DNA from: Ideonella dechloratans
GTDB lineage: Bacteria > Pseudomonadota > Gammaproteobacteria > Burkholderiales > Burkholderiaceae_C
Assembly: GCF_021049305.1 (NCBI RefSeq)
Contig: NZ_CP088081.1
Location: 2,046,001 to 2,110,000 of the forward strand
Length of the DNA stretch: 64,000 nt
Reading direction: 5' to 3'
Below the pieces are notes generated by a model. The model was not told the origin of the DNA, did not search any database, and worked only from the letters and a program-made list of their open reading frames with translations. The translations under genes and the position numbers were made by a program. Shown here piece by piece: positions 1-8,906 of this stretch (position 1 is the stretch's first letter; each line of letters starts with the position of its first letter).

Positions 1-60
1 CGAGGACTTGCCGGCACCGTCGATGCCTTCGAAGGTGATGAATCGTGCGGGCGCGCTCAC
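1..60 (-). CDS. tmk: Thymidylate kinase, N-terminal fragment (runs off the window)
   Basis: Only the first 20 codons lie in the window. They start with GTG at 60 and contain the P-loop of thymidylate kinase (FEGIDGAGKSS), which binds ATP to phosphorylate dTMP to dTDP. The GTG start overlaps the mltG stop as GTGA (57-60), so the two genes are translationally coupled. The order mltG-tmk is standard in proteobacteria. Identification rests on the P-loop context and the neighbour, because the rest of the protein is outside the window. Confidence 0.85.
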   Translation of the reverse strand, partial: MSAPARFITFEGIDGAGKSS

Positions 61-1058
61 CGGCTCCCGCCTCTCTGATACTGGTTCACCGCGCGATTAT
101 GGTCCGTCAGGTTGTCGCTGAAGGCGCTGCTGCCGTCGCCCTTGGCCACGAAGTAGAGCGCCTGGGATGCGGCCGGGCGGGCCGTGGCCAGCAGGGCCTG
201 GCGCCCCGGCAGGGCGATGGGCGTGGGCGGCAGACCGCGGCGCACATAGGTGTTCCAGGGCGTGTTGGTGGTCAGGTCGTCACGGCGCAGGTTGCCGTCG
301 AAGCGCTCGCCCATGCCGTAGATGACCGTCGGGTCCGATTGCAGGGGCATGCCGATGCGCAACCGGTTGTTGAACACGGCCGCCACCATCGGACGGTCTT
401 CGGGTTTGCCGGTCTCTTTTTCGACCACGGAGGCGAGCGTGAGCAACTCGGCCGAAGATTTGAGCGGGCTGGCCGGGTCGCGCTGGGCCCAGGCCTGCGC
501 CAGCGCGACCTGCATGGCCTCGGCGGCGCGGCGCAGCACGGTGACATCGCTCACGCCCGGGCTATAGGCATAGGTGTCTGGAAACAGCCAGCCCTCCACC
601 GACGGCGCATTCAGCCCCAGCGCCACCGCCAGTTGGGCATCGCTCATCGCGTCCACCGTGTGCCGCAGGTGCGGCGCCTTGGCCAGGGCCTCACGCACCT
701 GGCGGAAGTTCCAGCCCTCGATCAGGCGCAGGGTCTGCAGGATCTGGTCACCCCGCACCATGCGGTCCAACAGGCTGTACGCCGTGGCACCGGTCTCGAT
801 CTCGTAGCTGCCGGCCTGGATGCGCCGGGCCTTGCCGGACCAGCGAAACCATTCGTACAGCAGCCAAGGCTGCACGTCGACCCCGGCCTGCACCCACTGA
901 CGGGCGATCTCGCGCGTGGGCGTGCCCGGCTCGATCGACACCTCGACGCGCTCGCCCCGCAAGGGCAAGGGGCGCTGGACCCACCAGACCCCCAGGGCCG
1001 CACCCGCGATCAGCACCAGCAGCAGGCCCGACAGCAGGGCCTTGATCCGCTTCATCAT
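57..1058 (-). CDS. mltG: Endolytic murein transglycosylase MltG (YceG family)
   Basis: Cleaves nascent peptidoglycan glycan strands at the inner membrane, probably setting strand length. 333 aa, near the usual 330-350. One N-terminal membrane segment (about residues 7-27) is followed by a LysM-like region and the YceG domain. The catalytic glutamate is in ASVVEKET (about E213), and the conserved LQSDPTVIYG follows. The second ATG (1055) is an equally possible start. Coupled by GTGA overlap to tmk downstream, and divergent from ygfZ. Confidence 0.95.
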   Translation of the reverse strand: MMKRIKALLSGLLLVLIAGAALGVWWVQRPLPLRGERVEVSIEPGTPTREIARQWVQAGVDVQPWLLYEWFRWSGKARRIQAGSYEIETGATAYSLLDRMVRGDQILQTLRLIEGWNFRQVREALAKAPHLRHTVDAMSDAQLAVALGLNAPSVEGWLFPDTYAYSPGVSDVTVLRRAAEAMQVALAQAWAQRDPASPLKSSAELLTLASVVEKETGKPEDRPMVAAVFNNRLRIGMPLQSDPTVIYGMGERFDGNLRRDDLTTNTPWNTYVRRGLPPTPIALPGRQALLATARPAASQALYFVAKGDGSSAFSDNLTDHNRAVNQYQRGGSR

Positions 1059-1128
1059 GTATGCACACCCCTCGCGCCGCGAGACCCTGAATCCTGCTCA
1101 AGCATGGGGCGCGATGATAATCGCCGAC

Positions 1129-2091
1129 ATGACTGCCGCCCCTGCTTCCCCCCCTGAAGACACCCCTCTGTCCCCCGCGCTGTCCGGGGCCGTGCCCCTG
1201 GCCGATTGGGGCCTGATCCGGGCCCGCGGTGCCGATGCGGTCACCTTTCTGCAGGGGCAACTGACCAATGAGCTGGCGTCGGCGGGTGCCACCCAGGCCC
1301 GCCTGGCCGGCTACTGCTCGCCCAAGGGCCGGCTGCTGGCCAGTTTCGTGGCCTGGCAGGCATCCGGCGCCGAAGACTGGCTGCTGGCCTGCAGCGCCGA
1401 TGTGCTGCCGCCCACCCTCAAGCGCCTGTCCATGTTCGTGATGCGCGCGCAGTGCAAGCTCAGCCAGGCCGACGATGTGGCGCTGTGGGGCCTGGTCGGG
1501 GCAGCGGCACAGCAATGGCTGGGCACCGATCTGGCCGCGCCAGCCTGGGGCGTGAGCCGGGTGAAGGACGCCCAGGTGGTCCGCCTGCCCGATGTGGACG
1601 GCACCGTGCGCTGCCTGTGGGCCGGCCCGGCCGACCAGGCCCCGGCCCAACTGCCCGCGCTGTCCCCGCAGGCCTGGCAAGTGCTGGAAGTGCGCAGCGG
1701 CGTGGCCCGCATCGTCGCGGCCACCAGCGAGGCCTTTGTGCCCCAGATGGTCAACTTCGAGCTGGTGGGCGGCGTGAACTTCAAGAAGGGTTGCTACCCC
1801 GGCCAGGAGGTGGTGGCCCGCAGCCAGTACCGGGGCACGCTCAAGCGCCGCGGCGCCCTGCTGGCGACCCAGGCCCCGATGCAGGCCGGGCAGGAGATCT
1901 TTCTGGCCAGCGAACCTGAACAGCCCGCGGGCCAGATCGCACTGGCGGCATCGGCCGATGGCCAGGGCTGGGAAGCCTTTGCCGAGGTCAAGCGTGCCGC
2001 GCTGGCCGGCGAACTGCATCTGGGCAGTGCCCAGGGCCCTGCCCTGCAGGTGCGCGCCCTGCCCTATGCCGTTCCCCAAGATGAGGCATGA
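1129..2091 (+). CDS. ygfZ: Folate-binding tRNA-modifying GTPase-like protein YgfZ
   Basis: Folate-dependent protein of the GcvT-like superfamily, which helps Fe-S cluster assembly or repair for enzymes such as MiaB. 320 aa from the ATG at 1129; an in-frame ATG at 1114 would add five residues. The signature KGCYPGQE sits at residues 220-227, with its invariant cysteine. The end overlaps the next gene by ATGA (2088-2091), so the two are probably cotranscribed. The frame stays open far upstream, but that part is antisense to mltG and is not coding. Confidence 0.92.
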   Translation: MTAAPASPPEDTPLSPALSGAVPLADWGLIRARGADAVTFLQGQLTNELASAGATQARLAGYCSPKGRLLASFVAWQASGAEDWLLACSADVLPPTLKRLSMFVMRAQCKLSQADDVALWGLVGAAAQQWLGTDLAAPAWGVSRVKDAQVVRLPDVDGTVRCLWAGPADQAPAQLPALSPQAWQVLEVRSGVARIVAATSEAFVPQMVNFELVGGVNFKKGCYPGQEVVARSQYRGTLKRRGALLATQAPMQAGQEIFLASEPEQPAGQIALAASADGQGWEAFAEVKRAALAGELHLGSAQGPALQVRALPYAVPQDEA

Positions 2092-2456
2092 GTCACGAAA
2101 GCCCGGCCGATGCGCCGTCACCCGGGCGGCTGGCGGCGGAATGGTTCATCTATTATCAGATCGCGACGGCTGACCTGCCCCAGGCACTGGAAGCCGTCAT
2201 CGGCTTTCAGCAGCGTCTGCAGCAAGACTGGCCCGGCCTGAGTGCCCGTGTTCTGCAGCGGCTGGAAGCGTCTGGAACGGCAGCAGGACGACTCACGCTG
2301 ATGGAGATCTACCGGTTCACGCCGCGAGCCCCCGCCTCGGTCAAAGCCAGGGCGAATCTGGACTTCGACACGGCGCTGGCCGAAGCCGCCCGGGATGTCC
2401 AACCCTGGTTGCAGGGGCCTCGCCACGTGGAGAGCTTCGTGCCATGTGCCTCGTAG
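2088..2456 (+). CDS. DUF4936 family protein
   Basis: 122 aa protein of a small family that I know mainly from betaproteobacteria next to ygfZ. The body holds the family-like WFIYYQI start and a conserved central YRF segment; the function is unknown. The arrangement of short beta strands and helices suggests a ferredoxin-like alpha/beta fold, but this is inference. Starts inside the ygfZ stop (ATGA) and overlaps the start of the NRDE gene by 13 nt, so the three genes form one tight operon. Confidence 0.8.
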   Translation: MSHESPADAPSPGRLAAEWFIYYQIATADLPQALEAVIGFQQRLQQDWPGLSARVLQRLEASGTAAGRLTLMEIYRFTPRAPASVKARANLDFDTALAEAARDVQPWLQGPRHVESFVPCAS

Positions 2457-3271
2457 GCGTCGCGCTGGGCCTGAGCCGCCGCTACCCGCTGGTGGTGGCC
2501 TCCAACCGCGACGAATACATGGACCGTCCCAGCCAGGCGCTGGACTGGTGGTCCCCCTGGCCGGAAGGGCCACCCGTGCTGTCCGGACGGGATCTGCGGG
2601 CTGGCGGCACCTGGATGGGGCTGAGTCAAGCTGGCCGCTTCGCCCTGGTGACCAATGTCCGGCAGCCCTTTGCGGTCGAACCCGATGCCCCCTCGCGGGG
2701 CCAGATCCCGCTGGGCTGGCTGCGGGGCGATCTGCCGGCCGATCGCTTCTGGCCTCGCACGGCCCTGAGCGGGCATGCGCCCTTCAATTTGCTGGCAGCG
2801 GATTTCCCGGCCGGTGAGTTCTTCTGGACCAGCAACCAGCATCCGCACCCGCAGCGCCTGACCCGCGGAGTCCATGGGCTCAGCAATGCGGCCCTGGACA
2901 CCCCCTGGCCCAAGGTGGAGCGGATCAAGCAGCGCTTGTCCGCGGCCCTGGGGGAGAACCTGCCGCTGCCTGCGCTGTGCGGCACGCTCTTCGAGGCTCT
3001 GGCTGACGAAACCCCCGCTCCCGACGCCGAGCTGCCCCAGACCGGCGTCGGCCCGGCGGTGGAGCGCATGCTCTCACCGGTGTTCATCCGCAGCCCCGAC
3101 GGACGCTATGGCACCCGCTGCTCGACGCTGCTGGTCTGCGAGGCCCAGGGGCGCAAGCTGACCACCCACATGATCGAACGCCAGCATCCGCTCGCCGAGG
3201 AGCGTGCCTTTCGCCTGGATGCCTGGCCCCCGACGGGGTTGCCCCTGCCCTCGATGACGCGGCGACGCTGA
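2444..3271 (+). CDS. NRDE family protein (TANGO2-like)
   Basis: 275 aa, starting MCLV with Cys2 as in N-terminal-nucleophile hydrolase-like TANGO2 proteins. It carries the naming NRDE motif at residues 21-24 followed by YMDRPS, then a GGTWMG segment. In animals TANGO2 deficiency affects haem and lipid metabolism; the bacterial role is not settled. Last gene of the ygfZ-DUF4936-NRDE operon, convergent with the esterase gene that ends six bases downstream. Confidence 0.9.
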   Translation: MCLVGVALGLSRRYPLVVASNRDEYMDRPSQALDWWSPWPEGPPVLSGRDLRAGGTWMGLSQAGRFALVTNVRQPFAVEPDAPSRGQIPLGWLRGDLPADRFWPRTALSGHAPFNLLAADFPAGEFFWTSNQHPHPQRLTRGVHGLSNAALDTPWPKVERIKQRLSAALGENLPLPALCGTLFEALADETPAPDAELPQTGVGPAVERMLSPVFIRSPDGRYGTRCSTLLVCEAQGRKLTTHMIERQHPLAEERAFRLDAWPPTGLPLPSMTRRR

Positions 3272-3277
3272 AGCCGA

Positions 3278-4222
3278 TCAGACGTCCAGCAGCGCCCGCC
3301 GCAAGGCCTGCGCGCCAGCGGCCTGGGCCAGTTCGGCCTCGGGGATGGCCCGGCCGAGTTTGATGAAGTCGTGGGTCACGCCCCGGTAGAGTTCCAGATC
3401 CACCACCACGCCGCTGGCGCGCAGGCGGTCGGCATAGGCCAGGCCTTCGTCCACCAGCGGGTCGCATTCGGCCAGGAGGAAGCAGGCCGGTGCCACGCCG
3501 TCCACATCCGGGGCCAGCAGCGGAGCGAAGCGCCAGTCGGTGCGGTGTGCGGCGTCGATGTAGTGGTCGAAGAACCAGCGGATGCTGTCGGCCTCCAGCA
3601 GAAAGCCGTTGGCGAACAGCTCATGGGAGCGGGTGTCGCAATGGGCGGTGGTGCCGGGTGTGATCAGCAGTTGCAGCGCCAGCGGCAGCCCGGCGTCACG
3701 CGCCATCAGGGCACAGACCGCCGACAAGGTGCCTCCCGCACTGTCACCGCCCACCGCCAGTCGGCTGCCGTCCAGACCGAGGGCAGCCGCGCCTTCCGTG
3801 GCCAGCCAGCGCAGGGCCGCGAAGCTGTCGTCCACCGCGGCGGGAAAGCGATGCTCCGGCGCCAGGCGGTAGTCCAGCGACAGCACAGCCACGCCGGCGC
3901 GCAGGGCGAACTGCCGGCACAGGCTGTCGTGGGTGTCCAGCCCGCCAATCACGAAGCCCCCGCCATGCAGGTAGAGCAGCACCGGCAGGCGCTCGTGCGA
4001 GGGCGCGAAGAGGCGCGCGGCGCACTGCACCCCGGGCGCCACGGGCACCTGCACCGCCTCCACGCGCGCCAGGGGCGCACGGGGCAGATCGAGCACCTCG
4101 GCCGCCACGCCATAGGCGGCGCGGGCCATCTCGGGTGAGAGCTCATGGAACGCGGGGCGCTTGGCCCGCCGGATCCGGTCCAGCAGACCCGCCATCTGGG
4201 GCGTCAAGGTCGGGGTGTTCAA
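3278..4222 (-). CDS. Alpha/beta hydrolase, hormone-sensitive-lipase (HSL) type esterase
   Basis: 314 aa cytoplasmic esterase, probably for short acyl esters. The oxyanion-hole motif HGGGF is at residues 86-90 and the nucleophile elbow GDSAGG at about 159-164 (Ser161). The acid is probably in DPLVDEG, and the catalytic histidine is in VTHDF. There is no signal peptide. Convergent with the NRDE gene and divergent from amt. The natural substrate cannot be told from sequence. Confidence 0.9.
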   Translation of the reverse strand: MNTPTLTPQMAGLLDRIRRAKRPAFHELSPEMARAAYGVAAEVLDLPRAPLARVEAVQVPVAPGVQCAARLFAPSHERLPVLLYLHGGGFVIGGLDTHDSLCRQFALRAGVAVLSLDYRLAPEHRFPAAVDDSFAALRWLATEGAAALGLDGSRLAVGGDSAGGTLSAVCALMARDAGLPLALQLLITPGTTAHCDTRSHELFANGFLLEADSIRWFFDHYIDAAHRTDWRFAPLLAPDVDGVAPACFLLAECDPLVDEGLAYADRLRASGVVVDLELYRGVTHDFIKLGRAIPEAELAQAAGAQALRRALLDV

Positions 4223-4325
4223 GAACTGTCTTCCGCAAATCGGGGCCGCAGCATACCCCGCGTTGCAAACCCCGTCGGGCTGATCCGTCTTGGTGCGGGA
4301 ACCCGCTTCTCTGCCCCATCCACAC

Positions 4326-4341
4326 GGGCCCGGGATTTGCT
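4326..4341 (+). promoter_or_regulatory. Sigma-54 (RpoN) promoter for amt
   Basis: GGGCCCGGGATTTGCT matches the -24/-12 consensus TGGCACG-N4-TTGCW at all but two defined positions. The invariant GG (4327-4328) and GC (4339-4340) have the correct spacing. Transcription would start near 4352, about 30 bases before the amt ATG. RpoN control of ammonium transporters is well known. I did not find a complete NtrC enhancer palindrome upstream, so the call rests on the promoter match. Confidence 0.65.
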
Positions 4342-4382
4342 ACCTCCGGTCACAAATCCTCAAGTCAATCGAAGGACGTCGC

Positions 4383-5738
4383 ATGGGACAGGCAGTAGGG
4401 GGACGGTGGCCGCGGGCCGCCGGTCTGGGAGTGGCTTGGCTGTCGGCGGGAAGCGCCGCCTGGGCGGCCGACGGGGCGGCAGCCGCCGCGCCACCATCGG
4501 GTCTGCCATCCCTGGTGGCCGCCCAGCAGATCAGTGCGGGCGACACCGCCTGGATGATCACCGCCACCGCCCTGGTCCTGCTGATGACCCTGCCCGGTCT
4601 GGCCCTCTTCTACGCCGGCATGGTGCGCAAGAAGAACATCCTGGGCACCATGGCCCAGGTGCTGGCCGTCTCGGCCTTGGTCACCGTGCTCTGGTTCGCT
4701 GTCGGCTACAGCCTGGCCTTCATGCCGGGCTCTCCGTGGATCGGCGGGCCCGAATCGATCTGGCTGCACACCATCGCCTTCGACAAGGTGAAAAACCTGG
4801 TGTCGGTGCATCCGCTGGCGCCCACCGTACCCGAGGCGGTGTTCTGCATGTTCCAGCTGAGCTTTGCGGTCATCACCCCGGCGCTGATCGTGGGAGCCTT
4901 CGCCGAGCGCATGCGCTTTGCCGGTCTTCTGTGGTTCATGGCGCTGTGGTCGGCGTTGGTCTATGCCCCGGTGGCGCACTGGGTCTGGGCACCCGATGGC
5001 TGGCTGGCGCAGCGCGGCGCCCTGGACTTCGCGGGTGGCACCGTGGTGCACATCAATGCCGGCATTGCCGGCCTGGCGGCGGCCTTCATCCTGGGGCCGC
5101 GCCGGGGCTACGGCCAGGTGGCGCTGATGCCCTCCAACCTGGGCTACACGATGACCGGTGCCTGCCTGCTGTGGGTCGGCTGGATGGGCTTCAACGGCGG
5201 CTCGGCCGCGGCGGCCGACGGGCGGGCCGGCATGGCCATGCTGGCCACGCAGCTGGCCGCCGCTGCCGCCGCGCTGAGCTGGATGCTGGCCGAATGGCTG
5301 GTGCGCAAGACCCCCACCCTGCTGGGCTTGAGCAGCGGGGCGGTGGCGGGCCTGGTGGCCATCACGCCCGCCTCGGGCTTCGTCGGGCCGGGTGCCGCGG
5401 TGCTGATCGGCGCCCTGGCCGGTGTGGGCTGCTACTGGGGCGCCACCGGTCTCAAGCGCCTGCTGGGCGCGGACGATTCGCTGGACGTCTTCGGCGTGCA
5501 CGGCGTGGGCGGCATCCTCGGCGCCCTGCTGACGGGTTGGCTGGCCGATCCGAGGATCGGCGGCGTGGAAGGCTCCCTGGCGACCCAGGCGCTGGCCGTG
5601 ATGGCCACCCTGGTCTACAGCGGCGTGGTGACCTCGCTGATCCTGTGGCTGGTCCACGCGGTGATCGGGCTGCGTGTCACCGAGAAGCAGGAACAGGACG
5701 GGCTGGACCTGAGCCAGCACGGCGAACGGGTGGAATGA
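4383..5738 (+). CDS. amt: Ammonium transporter Amt
   Basis: Inner-membrane ammonium channel, 451 aa, with a cleavable signal peptide (about residues 1-27, AWA/A) and then about 11 membrane segments. The start is set by GAAGGA seven bases upstream; the longer reading frame adds non-coding leader. One twin-pore histidine is in the HINAG segment and the other in VFGVHGVGG, both conserved in the AmtB family. No PII gene (glnK) follows; a small unknown gene does. Expression is probably nitrogen-controlled through the sigma-54 promoter at 4326-4341. Confidence 0.95.
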   Translation: MGQAVGGRWPRAAGLGVAWLSAGSAAWAADGAAAAAPPSGLPSLVAAQQISAGDTAWMITATALVLLMTLPGLALFYAGMVRKKNILGTMAQVLAVSALVTVLWFAVGYSLAFMPGSPWIGGPESIWLHTIAFDKVKNLVSVHPLAPTVPEAVFCMFQLSFAVITPALIVGAFAERMRFAGLLWFMALWSALVYAPVAHWVWAPDGWLAQRGALDFAGGTVVHINAGIAGLAAAFILGPRRGYGQVALMPSNLGYTMTGACLLWVGWMGFNGGSAAAADGRAGMAMLATQLAAAAAALSWMLAEWLVRKTPTLLGLSSGAVAGLVAITPASGFVGPGAAVLIGALAGVGCYWGATGLKRLLGADDSLDVFGVHGVGGILGALLTGWLADPRIGGVEGSLATQALAVMATLVYSGVVTSLILWLVHAVIGLRVTEKQEQDGLDLSQHGERVE

Positions 5739-5793
5739 GCGCCCGGGCGGACCGCCGCCGGGGCCACGGGTCCTTGCAACAGGAGGTGTGAAG

Positions 5794-6129
5794 ATGCTGG
5801 AAAGCGAGAAGCTGGCCGTGGCCGCCCACCTGCATGTGGTCATGCGGCGCAAGATCGGCCGGGTGACGGACGTGGAGTGGATGCTGCGCAGCGCGGAATA
5901 CGCGCGGGAAGTCATCCGCATTGCACTGGCGGAGGCGGCCCACCCGGAGCTCATCGAGTGGGGTCAACGCCTGCAGGCCGCCCTCTTCCCGGCCCCGCCG
6001 CAGTCGGCCCCTGGCCGAGCAGCTGACCGGATGGACCGCGTCTCCGGCTTCGAGGACAGCCGCCTGTCGCGCTCGGGCTCCGCGTCGCGCCCGTCGGCCC
6101 AGACCCGCTACATCGGCAGCCTGCGCTGA
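5794..6129 (+). CDS. Hypothetical protein, amt-linked
   Basis: 111 aa, not recognised. A perfect AGGAGGT (5781-5787) fits the ATG at 5794 (six-base gap); the in-frame GTG at 5788 is too close. The first 70 residues are helical and charged, with a cluster around MRRKIGRVTDVEWM. The C-terminal 40 residues are rich in Ser, Arg and Pro and probably disordered, ending RYIGSLR. It sits 55 bases after amt where glnK is often found, but it has no PII T-loop and is no PII protein. It may still be cotranscribed with amt. Confidence 0.7.
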   Translation: MLESEKLAVAAHLHVVMRRKIGRVTDVEWMLRSAEYAREVIRIALAEAAHPELIEWGQRLQAALFPAPPQSAPGRAADRMDRVSGFEDSRLSRSGSASRPSAQTRYIGSLR

Positions 6130-6149
6130 GACGGTATCGGAAATGAAAA

Positions 6150-6174
6150 GCCCGGCCGCTTGTGGCGGCCGGGC
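6150..6174 (-). terminator. Intrinsic terminator for aceA
   Basis: Perfect 10-bp stem GCCCGGCCGC/GCGGCCGGGC with a 5-base loop. Read on the minus strand it is followed by CTTTTC, so it mainly ends the aceA transcript. It may also stop the convergent amt transcript, although the plus side lacks a T run. Confidence 0.8.
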
Positions 6175-6219
6175 TGTTGGTCATGCGCCGCGGTCCATGC
6201 GGCGCATCCCCCATTCAGA

Positions 6220-7536
6220 TCAGTGGAACTGCTCTTCTTCGGTCGAGCCGGTCAGGGCCTTCACGCTGGAGGAGCCGCCCTGGATCACGGTGGTCACGTC
6301 GTCGAAGTAGCCGGCGCCGACTTCCTGCTGGTGCGACACGAAGGTGTAGCCCTGCTCGCGCGCCTTGAATTCCGGTTCCTGGACCATCTCGGTGTAGTGC
6401 TTCATGCCTTCGCCGCGAGCGTAGGCGTGGGCGAACTGGAAGGTGTTGAACCAGTTGATGTGGATGCCGGCCAGGGTGATGAACTGGTACTTGTAGCCCA
6501 GCGCCGAGAGCTCGTCCTGGAAGCGAGCGATGGTGCGGTCGTCCAGGTTCTTCTTCCAGTTGAAGGACGGCGAGCAGTTGTAGCTCAGCAGCTTGCCCGG
6601 GCAGGCGGCGTGCACGGCCTGCGCGAACTCACGGGCGAAGCCCAGGTCCGGCGTGCCGGTTTCACACCACACCAGGTCGGCGTAGGGCGCGTAGGCCACG
6701 CCGCGGCTGATGGCCTGTTCCAGACCGTTCTTGACGCGGTAGAAGCCTTCCTGGGTGCGCTCGCCGGTGCAGAAGGGCTTGTCGTTGGCGTCGTGGTCGC
6801 TGGTCAGCAGGTTGGCGGCTTCCGCGTCGGTACGGGCCAGGATCAGGGTGGACACACCCATGGTGTCGGCGGCGAAACGCGCGGCGATCAGCTTCTCGAT
6901 GGCTTCCTGGGTCGGCACCAGGACCTTGCCACCCATGTGGCCGCACTTCTTCACGGCGGCCAGCTGGTCTTCGAAGTGCACGCCGGCAGCGCCCGCGGCG
7001 ATCATGTTCTTCATCAGTTCGAAGGCGTTGAGCACGCCGCCGAAACCGGCTTCCGCGTCGGCCACGATGGGCAGGAAGTAGTCGACGAAGCCTTCGTCAC
7101 CGGGGTTCACACCACGCGACCACTGGATCTCGTCGGCGCGCTTGAAGGTGTTGTTGATGCGGCGGACCATGGTCGGCACCGAGTCGTAGGCGTACAGCGA
7201 CTGGTCGGGGTACATGGTTTCGGAGGTGTTGCCGTCGGCGGCGACTTGCCAGCCCGACAGGTACACGGCCTCCAGGCCGGCCTTGGCCTGTTGCATGGCT
7301 TGACCGGCGGTGATCGCGCCGAAGGCGTTCACGTAGCCCTTCTTGGCGCCGCCGTTGACCTTCTCCCACAGCTTCTTGGCGCCGGCCTGGGCCAGGGTGT
7401 ACTCGGGCTGCAGGCTGCCGCGCAGTCGCACCACGTCGGCGGCGCTGTAGCCACGCTTCACACCCTTCCAACGGGGGTTCTCGGCCCAGTCCTTTTCCAG
7501 GGCGGCAATCTGCTGTTCGCGGGTCAGTCGGGTCAT
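6220..7536 (-). CDS. aceA: Isocitrate lyase
   Basis: Splits isocitrate into succinate and glyoxylate, the first step of the glyoxylate shunt. 438 aa, the usual size for the short bacterial form. The active-site motif KKCGHMGGK is at residues 196-204 (catalytic Cys198). The start MTRLTREQQ is supported by GAGGAG nine bases upstream; the longer frame adds 13 residues of leader. It stands alone: malate synthase is not in the window. Upstream lies an AT-rich, palindrome-rich region likely to hold its operator. Confidence 0.97.
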   Translation of the reverse strand: MTRLTREQQIAALEKDWAENPRWKGVKRGYSAADVVRLRGSLQPEYTLAQAGAKKLWEKVNGGAKKGYVNAFGAITAGQAMQQAKAGLEAVYLSGWQVAADGNTSETMYPDQSLYAYDSVPTMVRRINNTFKRADEIQWSRGVNPGDEGFVDYFLPIVADAEAGFGGVLNAFELMKNMIAAGAAGVHFEDQLAAVKKCGHMGGKVLVPTQEAIEKLIAARFAADTMGVSTLILARTDAEAANLLTSDHDANDKPFCTGERTQEGFYRVKNGLEQAISRGVAYAPYADLVWCETGTPDLGFAREFAQAVHAACPGKLLSYNCSPSFNWKKNLDDRTIARFQDELSALGYKYQFITLAGIHINWFNTFQFAHAYARGEGMKHYTEMVQEPEFKAREQGYTFVSHQQEVGAGYFDDVTTVIQGGSSSVKALTGSTEEEQFH

Positions 7537-7887
7537 CTCAAGCTCCTCAAAAAGAGATCCATGAAAGGGGAACACGTTGGAGAGAAGCGTACGCCCGTGC
7601 AGCTGGTCAAGAAAGACTTATGTCTTATATAAGACCAAATTTCTTATCATTATAAATCAACAACTTATCAAATCTTTTTCTCAATGCGGAACGCATTTTT
7701 CCGTGATGAAAAATTTTGCTGCACCGCAAGAGACGCTGATTTCACGATGTGAAGTGACCGGCCCGCATGACGGAAAAGCGAGCGTCCGTCCAAGGCCCGC
7801 GCAGCCGCCATACCCGCTTGGCTAACATCCGTCCGGCACAGCCCGCCTCGGATGGCCAAGGCGCTGTGCATCCTCCCGGAGACACAC
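7537..7887. promoter_or_regulatory. AT-rich divergent intergenic region, aceA/speB
   Basis: 351 bases without a credible gene, much richer in A+T (especially 7610-7740) than the surroundings. It contains a perfect 14-bp palindrome GTCTTATATAAGAC at 7622-7635, a second overlapping pair AAGAC-TTAT-GTCTT (7613-7626), AATGCG-GAA-CGCATT at 7683-7697 and ATTTTTC-N6-GAAAAAT at 7695-7714. The first lies about 85 bases upstream of the aceA start. These look like operators of carbon-source regulators, but no regulator can be named. An 82-codon frame here has no homology that I recognise. Confidence 0.6.
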
Positions 7888-8811
7888 ATGTCCGGATTCC
7901 CCTATCTCACTCAAAGCGGCTTCATCGGTGCCGCACCCGCCCAGCAACAGCCCTTCGCCATCGCCGGCATCCCCTGGGATGGCTCGGTGACCAACCGACC
8001 CGGGGCCCGCTTCGGGCCACGGTCCATCCGCCAGGCCAGCCAGATGCTGTGCGACGCCACCCACCCGCTGTTCGATGTATCCCCCATCGATCGGCTGGGC
8101 GACCTGGGCGACCTGGATCTGCCCAACACCGGCATCGAGGCCATGCGCGCCGCCCTGGCGCCGCTGCTGCCTCCCTTGCTGGCCAAGCACCACATGGTCT
8201 GGCTGGGTGGTGACCACTCCATCACCCTGCCACTGCTGCGCGCCTATCGCGACCATTTCGGCGAGCCCCTGGCGGTGATCCATTTCGACGCCCACTGTGA
8301 CACCTGGGAGGACCACTTCGGCGAACCCAGCGGTCATGGCACCTGGGTCTACGAAGCCATCCAGGAAGGCCTGGCGCGGGCCGACTGCTTCACCCAGATC
8401 GGCATCCGTTCCTCCGGCGTGCGCGAGGCACGCGAGTACGTGCAAGACCAGGGCGGGCAAATCTTCACCGCGCGGGCGCTCCGCGGCCTGGAAAGCCCGG
8501 CCCAGTTGGCGCCGATGCTCGACGCCATCCGCCAGCGCCTGATGGACTGCGGGAACCCGCCGCTGTATCTCAGCCTGGACATCGACTGCCTGGACCCGGC
8601 CTTCGCTCCCGGCACCGGGACGCCCGAGCCGGCCGGACTGACCAGCAACCAGGTGTTCACCATCCTCGAGGAACTGGCGGACCTGCCCTTCGTGGGCATG
8701 GACTGCGTGGAGGTGGCCCCGCCTTATGACCATGCGGAACTGACCAGCCTGGTGGCCACACAACTGGTGTGGACCTATCTGTGCGGGCGCCTGGCCCCTG
8801 CGCGCAGCTGA
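7888..8811 (+). CDS. speB: Agmatinase
   Basis: Hydrolyses agmatine to putrescine and urea. 307 aa, near E. coli SpeB (306). Ureohydrolase manganese ligands are all present: GGDHS (107-111), DAHCDTW (134-140) and DIDCLDPAFAPG from about 231. The ATG at 7888 is preceded by GGAGA. It opens the polyamine island and could use agmatine made by the decarboxylase at 45304-47565. Other ureohydrolases (guanidinobutyrase, guanidinopropionase) share these motifs, so the exact substrate is inferred. Confidence 0.85.
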   Translation: MSGFPYLTQSGFIGAAPAQQQPFAIAGIPWDGSVTNRPGARFGPRSIRQASQMLCDATHPLFDVSPIDRLGDLGDLDLPNTGIEAMRAALAPLLPPLLAKHHMVWLGGDHSITLPLLRAYRDHFGEPLAVIHFDAHCDTWEDHFGEPSGHGTWVYEAIQEGLARADCFTQIGIRSSGVREAREYVQDQGGQIFTARALRGLESPAQLAPMLDAIRQRLMDCGNPPLYLSLDIDCLDPAFAPGTGTPEPAGLTSNQVFTILEELADLPFVGMDCVEVAPPYDHAELTSLVATQLVWTYLCGRLAPARS

Positions 8812-8906
8812 GCCACCGGCGGGATTGATCCGCCGCAAGGCGGGTCGAGATCCCTGCCGAGAACAATGGATTCCACACCCATCCATCTGCGATGAAGGAG
8901 GTTTCC

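Noticed and set aside
7577..7825. 82-codon frame in the aceA/speB gap
   Set aside because: No SD, no family resemblance, and it runs through palindromes and AT-rich promoter-like sequence.
8818..8834. GGCGGG-like hairpin after speB
   Set aside because: Stem is interrupted and short, no T run; not a terminator.
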